Assembly: GCA_022614735.1 (NCBI GenBank)
Contig: JAKEHZ010000068.1
Location: 1 to 16,144, forward strand
Reading direction: 5' to 3'
Length of the DNA stretch: 16,144 bases
Source of the DNA: Acidobacteriota bacterium
Lineage (GTDB): Bacteria > Acidobacteriota > Blastocatellia > RBC074
In this document: positions 6,535-15,450 of the stretch, piece by piece
Layout: every line of letters starts with the position of its first letter
Numbering within the stretch: the first letter of the stretch is position 1
Position numbers and translations under genes: made by a program
Notes under the pieces: model-generated
What the model saw: only the letters and a program-made list of their open reading frames with translations
What the model was told of the DNA's origin: nothing
The model's database searches: none

Positions 6535-7569
6535 TTATTTACTTGATTTTACGCCGGTGATTTGCTCCAGCTTCTTTAATCGCTCGAACAACTCCGGCAG
6601 CCGGGAATACAACACCTGCGCCTTACGCCATAACTGATAATCCTGCGCCGGCATCATCCCACCCATTAATTTGCCCGGGTCGACACTTTTAGTCACTCCT
6701 GTTCGCGCCGTAATAATCGCCCGGTCGCCGATAGTGATGTGCTGATTCGTGCCGATCTGACCGGCGATGATGCAACTGCGACCGACTTTTGTGCCTCCGG
6801 AAAATCCCGCGAGCGCGGCGACCACTGTATCTTCACCTATCTCGACGTTGTGGCCGATTTGAATCAGGTTGTCGAACTTCGCGCCGCGGCAGATGCGAGT
6901 TTCACCAAAGCCGGCACGGTCAACGCAGCAGTTAGCGCCTATCTCGACATCGTCCTCAATCACGACACGCCCAATTTGCAACAGCTTGAATTGACGACCT
7001 TCTTCGTCGGGGGTGAAGCTGAAACCATCCGCGCCGACCACAGTGCCGCTATGAAGACGGCAGCGCGCGCCAATTTCAGTTTCATCGTAGACGACGACAT
7101 TGGGGAAGATCACCGTGTCATCACCGATCTTCACGCCGTCGCCGATGACAACGCCGGGATGCAGCGTCACTCGGTCACCGATGATCGATCGACAGCCAAT
7201 CGTCACTCGAGGGAATATAGAACAGTCTTTACCGATATGGGAGCCTTCGCCGAGAACCAGGTCTGAATTCACTCCCCGTGCCTGATAAGGCTTTGAATAA
7301 AACAGGCTGATGATGCGGGCGAAGGCGAGTTTAGCATCATCGGTGATAAGCAGGTTGCGATCGGAAATCAAAGCTTCGTCTGCAAGTTTCGGCGGCACGA
7401 TCAAAACGGAAGCCTTGCATTCTTTCGCCTGAGCCAATCGCGCCGAGTCAGCAACATAGGTCACGTCACCGCCAACAGCGTCATCGAGCGAAGCAGCACC
7501 AGTAATTTCAATCTCTCCATCGCCGCGTGGCAATGCTTTTATCTTTTGTGCCAGTTCAGCCAGCTTCAT
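6535..7569 (-). CDS. lpxD: UDP-3-O-acylglucosamine N-acyltransferase LpxD
   Basis: The protein has 344 residues from the ATG at 7569. The N-terminal uridine-binding domain (MKLAELAQKI... GDVTYVADSARL) is followed by a hexapeptide-repeat beta-helix (about 100-300) and a C-terminal helix (KLMGGMMPAQDYQLWRKAQVLYSRLPELFERLKKLEQ). His240 in IQIGHNVEIG matches the catalytic His239 of E. coli LpxD. It adds the N-linked hydroxyacyl chain to the UDP-glucosamine product of LpxC (third lipid A step). The reading frame stays open to a TTG at 7587, but the family start and an AAAGGG Shine-Dalgarno 3 bases upstream favour the ATG. That Shine-Dalgarno is inside one arm of a 62-bp perfect inverted repeat, so initiation could be hindered by RNA structure. 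Confidence 0.95.
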   Translation of the reverse strand: MKLAELAQKIKALPRGDGEIEITGAASLDDAVGGDVTYVADSARLAQAKECKASVLIVPPKLADEALISDRNLLITDDAKLAFARIISLFYSKPYQARGVNSDLVLGEGSHIGKDCSIFPRVTIGCRSIIGDRVTLHPGVVIGDGVKIGDDTVIFPNVVVYDETEIGARCRLHSGTVVGADGFSFTPDEEGRQFKLLQIGRVVIEDDVEIGANCCVDRAGFGETRICRGAKFDNLIQIGHNVEIGEDTVVAALAGFSGGTKVGRSCIIAGQIGTNQHITIGDRAIITARTGVTKSVDPGKLMGGMMPAQDYQLWRKAQVLYSRLPELFERLKKLEQITGVKSSK

Positions 7570-7572
7570 AAT

Positions 7573-7578
7573 CCCTTT
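7573..7578 (-). promoter_or_regulatory. lpxD Shine-Dalgarno inside a hairpin arm
   Basis: AAAGGG on the minus strand, 3 bases before the chosen lpxD ATG. It supports the ATG at 7569 over the TTG at 7587. It forms the outer foot of the 62-bp inverted repeat and is exactly complementary to CCCTTT in the other arm (7719-7724). Confidence 0.7.
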
Positions 7579-7724
7579 ATTCAACAAATTTTGCGCTCTG
7601 AAGAGTCCAGGAGAGAATACGAAACAAACGAAAATAACGAAACAAACGAAAAAGCTAAAAACTTTTCGTTTGTTTCGTATTCTCTCCTGGACTCTTCAGA
7701 GCGCAAAATTTGTTGAATAAAGGG
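7573..7724. repeat. Perfect 62-bp inverted repeat, skp-lpxD gap
   Basis: The left arm 7573-7634 and right arm 7663-7724 are exact reverse complements. The spacer 7635-7662 begins with a second copy of the unit (cgaaacaaacgaaaa at 7638-7652), so the left side has two copies of the CGAAACAAACG block and the right side one. The outer half of the arms carries unrelated sequence (ctctgaagagtccagg and attcaacaaattttgcg). The arm ends 3 bases before the lpxD ATG. It is the largest member of the AACAAACG family in the window. Confidence 0.95.
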
Positions 7725-7781
7725 CAAAAGTTTCAGCAAAAGTGAGCGGCTAAACAACTTTTGCCTTGCCTTTTGCCCTTT
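7719..7781. repeat. Second inverted repeat (TTTTGCC units), next to the 62-bp repeat
   Basis: Arms 7719-7743 and 7757-7781 pair over 25 positions except for a 5-base core. Each arm holds two copies of GCAAAAG or its inverse. Six bases (7719-7724) are shared with the 62-bp repeat, so the two hairpins compete for them. It lies 20 bp downstream of the second skp stop and could serve as its transcript end. Confidence 0.75.
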
Positions 7782-7801
7782 CCCTCTTTATTGAGCCTAA
7801 T

Positions 7802-8446
7802 CTAGGGTTTCTTCGGGGCAGGCGCAGCTGTAGCAGCCCCAGCAGGATGCACCTTGTTGTATTCCTTCATGAAATCCTCAGTGATATCAGTCGCCGGAGA
7901 AGCCCAGAGCAGAACTCCTGCTTGCGCAGCCGCGCCGCCTTCCAAGACCAACACGATGCCGCGCTGCTGGCAGTATTGCCTCAGGAATTCGCCGACCTTG
8001 TCATAAACAGGTTGTGATATCTCAGCCAGTCGTTTATTGCCCTGGCTCTCATAGTCTTCAGCCTTTCGCTTGAGGTTCCTTTCATTCTCAGTAGCTTCTT
8101 CGACCCATTGGGCACGGACCTGCGGGCTGACAGTGCTGCCCTGATTTTGTATCCTGGACTTGAGGTTGTTGAGCGCCTCTTCTCCTGCCTGAATCTCTTT
8201 CTTTTTCGGCTCGAACTCAGTATTGAGAGCATCCATCCTCGTTTTGAGTTCTTGAACGCCTATTCGGAATTGGGCTGTATTGATGTAAGCAACCTTGCCT
8301 TCCGCGCCAGTCCCGCCTGCAGCTGCTGTACTGGCGGGGGTCGTGCCTGTGGCCGCCGGGCGAGTAGCCGGGGGAGTGGGGGTCTGTGCGAAAGCGACAA
8401 TTGCAAGCAAGCTGCTCAGCGCGAATGCAAAAATCAGTTTCTTCAT
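7802..8446 (-). CDS. skp: Skp/OmpH-family periplasmic chaperone, second copy
   Basis: The protein has 214 residues. It has a signal peptide (MKKLIFAFALSSLLAIVAFA, cleaved before QTP) and then an unusual linker of about 30 Ala/Thr/Pro/Gly residues. The OmpH domain starts at EGKVAYINTAQFR and continues as a long charged helical region (about 60-145) that would form the tentacle-like coiled coil. It ends with the typical VYDKVGEFLRQYCQQRGIVLVLEGG and TEDFMKEYN. Skp trimers hold unfolded outer-membrane proteins on the way to the BAM complex. An AAGGAG Shine-Dalgarno lies about 10 bases before the ATG. The gene is a tandem paralogue of the upstream skp and ends in the Pro-rich tail AAPAPKKP. Confidence 0.88.
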   Translation of the reverse strand: MKKLIFAFALSSLLAIVAFAQTPTPPATRPAATGTTPASTAAAGGTGAEGKVAYINTAQFRIGVQELKTRMDALNTEFEPKKKEIQAGEEALNNLKSRIQNQGSTVSPQVRAQWVEEATENERNLKRKAEDYESQGNKRLAEISQPVYDKVGEFLRQYCQQRGIVLVLEGGAAAQAGVLLWASPATDITEDFMKEYNKVHPAGAATAAPAPKKP

Positions 8447-8490
8447 TTTCGTTCTGCTCCTTATGATCGTAGTTAAAATTGCGTCTAACC

Positions 8491-8549
8491 AGTTGCTAGT
8501 TCGCCGATATGAAACCAGGTGATTTACCGCGGACTGTGAACTACCAACT
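8491..8549. repeat. Short inverted repeat in the gap between the two skp genes
   Basis: agttgctagttc (8491-8502) and gaactaccaact (8538-8549) pair at 11 of 12 positions across a 35-base spacer. On the minus strand the right arm continues as AGTTGGT, AGTTCAC, AGTCCGC, a decayed run with 7-bp spacing. It looks like a worn member of the heptamer inverted repeats. Confidence 0.5.
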
Positions 8550-8557
8550 ATTTTTAA

Positions 8558-9175
8558 TTATGGTTTGGCCGATGTCGTGGCCGGAGATGGATAGGCCTTG
8601 TTGTACTCTCTGATAAAGTCTTCCGTAATGTTTGCTGCAGTCGCAGCGAAAACTACAAGGCCGGTATCTTGCAGACGGCGCGCATCGAAGACGACAGTTA
8701 TGCCATTCTTGGCGCAATACTGGTCCAGGAATTTACTCAATTTATCGTAAATCGCTTCGGTCTCTTCCTGTTCTCGTTTACGCGCTATGGTTTGTGAATC
8801 TTCCAGCGACCGCTCATATTCCTTCTTGCCCTGCTCGAATTCATCAGTGAGCTTTGCAGCTTGCTGCGGAGTCAGGGTCCTGTTCTCTGCCAAAGTCCTC
8901 TCCTGAGCGGCGAGCTTGGTTTTCATAGCTTCCAGTTGCTGGGCACGGGGGCCAAATTCAGTCTGCAATTTGTCATACTTGATTTTGAGCTCTCCCACTT
9001 TTTCGCGGAAGGCCAGTACGTCTACGATCGCAACCTTCATTTTGGGCACTTGCCCCCCCACTGCGCCGCCTGCTGGTTTAGCGCCCTGCCCGCCGGCCGG
9101 GGTCCCTGTTTGTGCAAATACATTCGGACCAGCGACAAGCAGGATGGTTAGGGTCAACAATAGTTTGATTTTCAT
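8558..9175 (-). CDS. skp: Skp/OmpH-family periplasmic chaperone, first copy
   Basis: The protein has 205 residues from the ATG at 9175. The signal peptide is MKIKLLLTLTILLVAGPNVFA, followed by a Gly/Ala-rich linker (TGTPAGGQGAKPAGGAVGG). The OmpH domain runs from MKVAIVDVLAFREKVGELK through a coiled coil (about 60-140, rich in Lys/Glu/Gln) to YDKLSKFLDQYCAKNGITVVFDARR and ITEDFIREYN. The role is as for the second copy: periplasmic carriage of outer-membrane proteins to BamA, the gene just upstream. A TTG six codons earlier (9193) is possible, but the ATG puts the basic MKIK at the start of the signal peptide. GGAG lies 12 bases before the ATG, so the Shine-Dalgarno spacing is long. Skp proteins are usually 150-190 residues; both copies are longer because of the linker. 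Confidence 0.88.
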   Translation of the reverse strand: MKIKLLLTLTILLVAGPNVFAQTGTPAGGQGAKPAGGAVGGQVPKMKVAIVDVLAFREKVGELKIKYDKLQTEFGPRAQQLEAMKTKLAAQERTLAENRTLTPQQAAKLTDEFEQGKKEYERSLEDSQTIARKREQEETEAIYDKLSKFLDQYCAKNGITVVFDARRLQDTGLVVFAATAANITEDFIREYNKAYPSPATTSAKP

Positions 9176-9215
9176 TCTCGCAAAAATCTCCAATCTTATA
9201 ATCGTTTCACAGGTT

Positions 9216-9248
9216 GCAGTGGAAGGCAGATAATTTTCTGCAAACTGC
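9216..9248. repeat. Weak inverted repeat in the bamA-skp gap
   Basis: gcaga (9226-9230) pairs with tctgc (9237-9241), and gcagt (9216-9220) with actgc (9244-9248), as two short nested stems. On the minus strand the neighbouring sequence (GTAGTTC, AGAGTTA, GAAGATC, GCAGTTT) again shows a loose 7-bp period. This may be a decayed heptamer repeat or chance. Confidence 0.3.
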
Positions 9249-9278
9249 GATCTTCTAACTCTGAACTACGAATTTTCT

Positions 9279-12200
9279 TCAAAAAGTTCTCCCGACGCTA
9301 AAGCGAACCACCGTTTTACGCTCGATGAAGATCGTTTGGGGATCGCCCGGATCCGTATTCGCCTGTGGGTTATAGGCGAAGATCAAACGGAACGGCACAT
9401 TGATAACCGGCATTTGCACGCGAACTTCCATTCCGAGGGATGAGACCAGAGCCGAACGCAGATCGGAGAAGAAACCGCCTCTACGATCATTCATGTCCAC
9501 GATGCTGTAACTGCGACTATCTCCAAAGATAGAGACCGGGCGGAAGCCGACCGGACTTCCTGCTGCATTGGTTGGCGCGCTCGTAAGCTCAGCAGCCGTA
9601 GCGATTCGTCCTGATGGATTAAGCAATACTCCCTCAGCGGTAACTGTCCCGCCAGTCAGCGCTCCCAATGACGTGATATTTTGGCCCGGGATAAATTCTG
9701 ACTTGACGATCTGATCGCGGTACGTGCGTGTATTGAATGAACTACCGACATCTGCAAAAGCCGCAACCGAGAGAACACTGACAATTGGGACGCGATACTC
9801 AAGGTTATAGATAAACTGTGTATCTCCGCCAATGGGTTGGAAGAAAGTGCCGGTCGGGACAATATTGCAAGTTGCCGAAGGCTCCAATCCGCAACCTGCC
9901 GCCGGATCCAGGGGTGATTGGAACGTATAGTTGCTCAGCACACTCGGATGCACCGTACCGGGAGGCGCATCAATAAGTCTTGTCGGGTCGTTCGGATCTA
10001 CCACTTTCGCTACCGGGTTCTGGGTCGATGCGAACGAGCGGTAAGGCACAGCCGGTGAAACGGAGCGGAAGTTATAACCGCGAATATCGTTCTCGCCGCC
10101 GAGGAAGTATCGCTCGTAAATTGGGATGCCTCCGACAAATGCGAGGGTATCCGTGACAAATGGTGTGCCGAATGAGCGAATATGATCGCCACGGAAGCGC
10201 ATTGCAATTACGTGCGGCTTTTCTGACTTTCGTCTCAAAGCCGGGATGAACAACTCATATTGGAGCGAAGGCGCAATCAAATTCACGTCGCCCCCAAGGA
10301 ACCCGCCCGCGAGCGAGAAGCCGAGAAACAGGCTCTGGCCGCGAGATGGATCGAGGTAGTTGCAACACTTCGAATTGTAATAGATTGACGGCGTGAGACG
10401 ACTCGTAAGAACCGCCGGATAAGAATAGGTTATCGGGATGTTATTAGTCGGGTCACTATCGCGGTTGGCCTCCGGATCTATAACTTTGTTACTGGAGAGC
10501 GAGTATGACATCTGAAGCCGTGCCAATCGACCAAACTTGGGGAACTTTTTCGTAAACAGATTCAGCGGTCCACCCACACTAATCGTGCCGCCATACGTCC
10601 TTTGTGTAAAGAGTGTAGATGCGTCGATCGATGACAAGCCAAATACACTCGCTTGCGCGAGCTGCTGAAAACTCTGGAAGTTGTAACCCTGACCAACGAA
10701 CTGAGCCTGCTGGGCATAGACCTGAACTCCCAGGCTTATTGGTTTGCCCATAAAATAAGGCTCGGTGAAACCAACCAGAGCATAAATCTGGCGATTGCCT
10801 CCGGAAAAGGCGAGTGAGAGGGTCTCGCCGTAACCAAGAAAATTGTTGGTCGAATATTCGATGCCGAAGAAGCTGCCCGCATAACCCGAAACACCGCCGT
10901 TCAATTGAATCTGCTGCCGGCCTTTCTCTTTAACTTGTACATCTATGTCAACGTTTTGTTCGCGGTCGTTGGTGCGCGTGATCGCATCCTTCTCTTTGAT
11001 TTCATCAAAAAGACCGAGTTGATTGAGGCGGAGGATCGAGAGGTCCCAATAACGTTTGTTGTAAGGATCGCCTTCGTTGAGCATCACTTCGCGGCGGAGC
11101 ACTGAGTCGCGCGTGTTTGTGTTGCCGATGAACTCCAGACGGCGCAAGGAGAACTGGCGGCCTTCGTCGACTTCAATCGTAAATTCAACCTCTCCTTCTT
11201 CCGCCGTCTTGTCGGTGAACTTCAGGATGGGGTTCACGTCGGCTTGGATGTATCCGTACTCGCCGTAAAGGTCTTTGACGCCCTTGAAGACATTCTCCTG
11301 GATCTTTTTGGCGTCAGCCCATTCGCCTTCCCTCAACTGTGAGACGGCCTTAACAAGCCCGGGTTGAAAGATCGTCACACCCTTCTCCTCGACGCTTTTA
11401 ATCTTGTAGCGACGACCCACCTCAACCGGCACTGTGATTTTCAAACCTGGGCCCGATTTGCTGAGAATGGGTAATGGTATCCCGCTGCTCGTCTTTCCCG
11501 CCGGCTCGACCTTCGGCTCGGCTATCTTCGCTTGCAGATAACCCTTCGTGCCGAGAAAGAATCGCACTCGTTCCAGGTCATCAAGCAACTTATCTCTGAA
11601 GTAGATGTCTTTGGAGGTGAAGGTCGAGATCAGACCGGACTCTTTGACCAGTTTCATCGCGCCGCGCAGGCGACGCTGAGAGAATCCGTCGCGGTCGCCG
11701 ACAAATTCGATCTCCTTGACGCGGACGCGCGGGCCTTCCTCGATATTAAAGACAAGCGCTACGGTGGTCGCCGAAATCTCTTCAACCTCGACCTCGACCT
11801 TTGCATCAGGATGGCCTTTCTCGGCAAGGAGCTCACGTATGACGATGCGCGCTCCGTTGGCCTTTGCCGGATCGAATTGCGATTCTTTGCCCACCTTTAC
11901 GCTGCGCTCTTTAAATCGAGTAAGGATTTCGCTGTCCGTGGCCGACTTCAGGCCGCGATATTCAAGAGAGCGAATGATCGGATATTCCTTAACCTGGAAA
12001 ATGATGATCTTGCCCCCGCGTGGACCGTCTTCGAGAAAGAGCTTCGTTGCCAGCGGGTCGAATAAACCCATCTGCAAGATAGCTTGCAAATCTCGCTGGG
12101 CCAGACTTTGATCGAAGCGATCCTGTTGTTTGCTCTGCACGTAATAGAGGATTGATTCTCTCGGGATACGGCGGTTGCCGCGGATTTCTACGTCCTCAAT

Positions 12201-12311
12201 GAATGTTTCCTGTCCGGCCTGAGCTTGCTGTGCTTCTACCGGACTCGCAGAGATAAGCAAAACAAAAATAAAGATTATCGCGCTCTCCAGGAGGGTAATG
12301 CGCTTTGTCAT
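9279..12311 (-). CDS. bamA: Outer-membrane protein assembly factor BamA
   Basis: The protein has 1010 residues from the ATG at 12311. A signal peptide (1-27, ending PVEA) is followed by five POTRA repeats (starting at about 35, 110, 194, 300 and 385; for example FIEDVEIRGNRRIP and FSLRRLEFIGNTNTRDSVLRREV). A 16-strand-type barrel runs from about 465 to the C-terminal Phe1010 (VVRFSVGRTF, the outer-membrane signal). The conserved barrel-interior motif is DIRGYNF (IRGY at 743-746). BamA inserts beta-barrel proteins into the outer membrane. It is about 200 residues longer than the E. coli protein, mainly from two barrel insertions (about 752-830 and 867-935) rich in Pro, Gly and Thr, plus two Cys clusters (CC at about 649 and C-x8-C at about 807-815). 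The frame is open to a TTG at 12416, but GGGAGAAG precedes the ATG and the signal peptide starts there. skp and lpxD follow as in many Gram-negatives. Confidence 0.96.
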   Translation of the reverse strand: MTKRITLLESAIIFIFVLLISASPVEAQQAQAGQETFIEDVEIRGNRRIPRESILYYVQSKQQDRFDQSLAQRDLQAILQMGLFDPLATKLFLEDGPRGGKIIIFQVKEYPIIRSLEYRGLKSATDSEILTRFKERSVKVGKESQFDPAKANGARIVIRELLAEKGHPDAKVEVEVEEISATTVALVFNIEEGPRVRVKEIEFVGDRDGFSQRRLRGAMKLVKESGLISTFTSKDIYFRDKLLDDLERVRFFLGTKGYLQAKIAEPKVEPAGKTSSGIPLPILSKSGPGLKITVPVEVGRRYKIKSVEEKGVTIFQPGLVKAVSQLREGEWADAKKIQENVFKGVKDLYGEYGYIQADVNPILKFTDKTAEEGEVEFTIEVDEGRQFSLRRLEFIGNTNTRDSVLRREVMLNEGDPYNKRYWDLSILRLNQLGLFDEIKEKDAITRTNDREQNVDIDVQVKEKGRQQIQLNGGVSGYAGSFFGIEYSTNNFLGYGETLSLAFSGGNRQIYALVGFTEPYFMGKPISLGVQVYAQQAQFVGQGYNFQSFQQLAQASVFGLSSIDASTLFTQRTYGGTISVGGPLNLFTKKFPKFGRLARLQMSYSLSSNKVIDPEANRDSDPTNNIPITYSYPAVLTSRLTPSIYYNSKCCNYLDPSRGQSLFLGFSLAGGFLGGDVNLIAPSLQYELFIPALRRKSEKPHVIAMRFRGDHIRSFGTPFVTDTLAFVGGIPIYERYFLGGENDIRGYNFRSVSPAVPYRSFASTQNPVAKVVDPNDPTRLIDAPPGTVHPSVLSNYTFQSPLDPAAGCGLEPSATCNIVPTGTFFQPIGGDTQFIYNLEYRVPIVSVLSVAAFADVGSSFNTRTYRDQIVKSEFIPGQNITSLGALTGGTVTAEGVLLNPSGRIATAAELTSAPTNAAGSPVGFRPVSIFGDSRSYSIVDMNDRRGGFFSDLRSALVSSLGMEVRVQMPVINVPFRLIFAYNPQANTDPGDPQTIFIERKTVVRFSVGRTF

Positions 12312-12353
12312 GAAACTTCTCCCACTGAACAGTGTTGATCGTTTATGAAGTTC

Positions 12354-12383
12354 AAGCCGCGCACATACCACCCTGCGCGGCTT
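12354..12383 (-). promoter_or_regulatory. GC-rich hairpin in the bamA leader
   Basis: On the minus strand AAGCCGCGCA and TGCGCGGCTT form a perfect 10-bp stem with a 10-base loop, about 43 bases before the bamA ATG. There is no U-tract after it, so it is not a standard terminator. It could protect or regulate the leader. Confidence 0.6.
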
Positions 12384-12390
12384 TAGACGA

Positions 12391-12410
12391 TTCGGCAAGG
12401 AGATGCCGAA
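12391..12410 (-). promoter_or_regulatory. Second hairpin in the bamA leader
   Basis: ttcggca and tgccgaa form a 7-bp stem with a 6-base loop (aggaga on the plus strand). It precedes the 10-bp-stem hairpin by 7 bases in the bamA transcript. Confidence 0.5.
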
Positions 12411-12473
12411 AAACAACTCAGTTCATGAACGACCCACATTGCCAAGATTGCAGTGCTATTTTTAAGACCGTGT

Positions 12474-12503
12474 ATTATACGAAAATTACCGCCAGGACGC
12501 CAA
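12474..12503 (-). promoter_or_regulatory. bamA: Sigma-70-type promoter for bamA and the downstream operon
   Basis: On the minus strand a perfect TATAAT (12474-12479) lies 18 bases after TTGGCG (12498-12503; four of six match TTGACA). Transcription should start near 12467, giving a leader of about 155 bases with two hairpins before the bamA ATG. This is the best promoter match I found, and it heads the bamA-skp-lpx run. Confidence 0.6.
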
Positions 12504-12729
12504 CCACACCAAAAAAACACCTGAAGTTCTGCCCATCCCACCTCTCCTTACGGCGCATTCCACACACACACGATATCCCTGCCGCAGGTTTTTCTCGATC
12601 AGGAGCTGACAGATTGTAAACAGGGGGAAATAGTTTGGGCACGATTCAGTATAAATCAGTACAAATCAGGATGGGGTCACCAGAAGTAATAATAACATTA
12701 GATCAAGATCTAAGGAATGCTCTCCACTT
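12504..12729. other. Non-coding stretch between the bamA promoter and the clpC end hairpin
   Basis: I see no gene. It holds a cacacacac tract (12561-12569), a short direct repeat (taaatcagta / caaatcagg near 12650-12670) and a 16-bp interrupted palindrome, ttagatc-aa-gatctaa (12698-12713), which could be an operator. The open frame on the plus strand over 12332-12619 has no recognisable protein features. Confidence 0.5.
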
Positions 12730-12886
12730 CCCATTTTCCATAAATCATTTTCCATAAATCATTTTCCATAAATCATTTTCCATATATCATTTGTCATTTT
12801 TCATTTGTCATTGAAGAAACGCGGCTTCTTCAATGACAAATGAAAAATGACAAATGATATATGGAAAATGATTTATGGAAAATGGG
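12730..12886. repeat. Perfect 59-bp inverted repeat of heptamers (CCATAAA/TCATTTT), after clpC
   Basis: Arms 12760-12818 and 12826-12884 are exact reverse complements with a 7-base loop (acgcggc). Both are runs of 7-bp units: CCATAAA, TCATTTT, CCATATA, TCATTTG and then TCATTGA. Two further 14-bp units (CATTTTCCATAAAT) extend the left arm only (12732-12759), while the final ccc/ggg flank matches the outermost copy. So the arms are alike except for two extra repeat rounds on the left. It starts 22 bp after the clpC stop and would be a strong transcript end or barrier before the bamA promoter. Confidence 0.95.
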
Positions 12887-12907
12887 CCTGCTCTCTGCAC
12901 GATGTCT

Positions 12908-15325
<2,418 letters not shown>

Positions 15326-15340
15326 CCGAATTCAACTTCA

Positions 15341-15450
15341 AAGTTAAAAGTTAAAAATTAAGAGTTAAAAGTTAAAAGTATCGTGTCATCCAGTCTGTAG
15401 TTTAGCTCGAAAGCAGAAACTTTCAACTCTCAACTCTCAACTTTCAACTC
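15341..15450. repeat. Heptamer inverted repeat (RAGTTRA), lolD-clpC gap
   Basis: The left side is five consecutive 7-bp units (aagttaa, aagttaa, aaattaa, gagttaa, aagttaa, 15341-15375). The right side (15419-15450) is actttca, actctca, actctca, actttca and actc, the inverse type. The sides have drifted to AGTTAA and AGTTGA forms, so pairing is imperfect, with many G-T wobbles possible in RNA. The central 38 bases show no motif. The outer right end encodes the last residues of LolD (ELKVES) and its TGA. The left side lies in the clpC 5' leader, starting 15 bp before its ATG. Confidence 0.85.

Noticed and set aside
7573..7724. Insertion sequence or MITE ends
   Set aside because: No transposase and no target-site duplication are seen. 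The arms meet around a 28-base spacer, and the inner unit is tandem. A non-autonomous element cannot be fully excluded.
12312..12416. Longer bamA from a TTG at 12416
   Set aside because: It would put 35 residues, including Arg-rich sequence, before a good signal peptide. The ATG at 12311 has GGGAGAAG, and the extra part is the structured leader.
12332..12619. Plus-strand open frame upstream of bamA (95 codons)
   Set aside because: It overlaps the bamA leader and promoter on the other strand, and it has no Shine-Dalgarno or protein features.
12730..12886. Possible CRISPR array because of regular short repeats
   Set aside because: Units are only 7-14 bp with no unique spacers, and the whole forms a hairpin. 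No cas genes are near.
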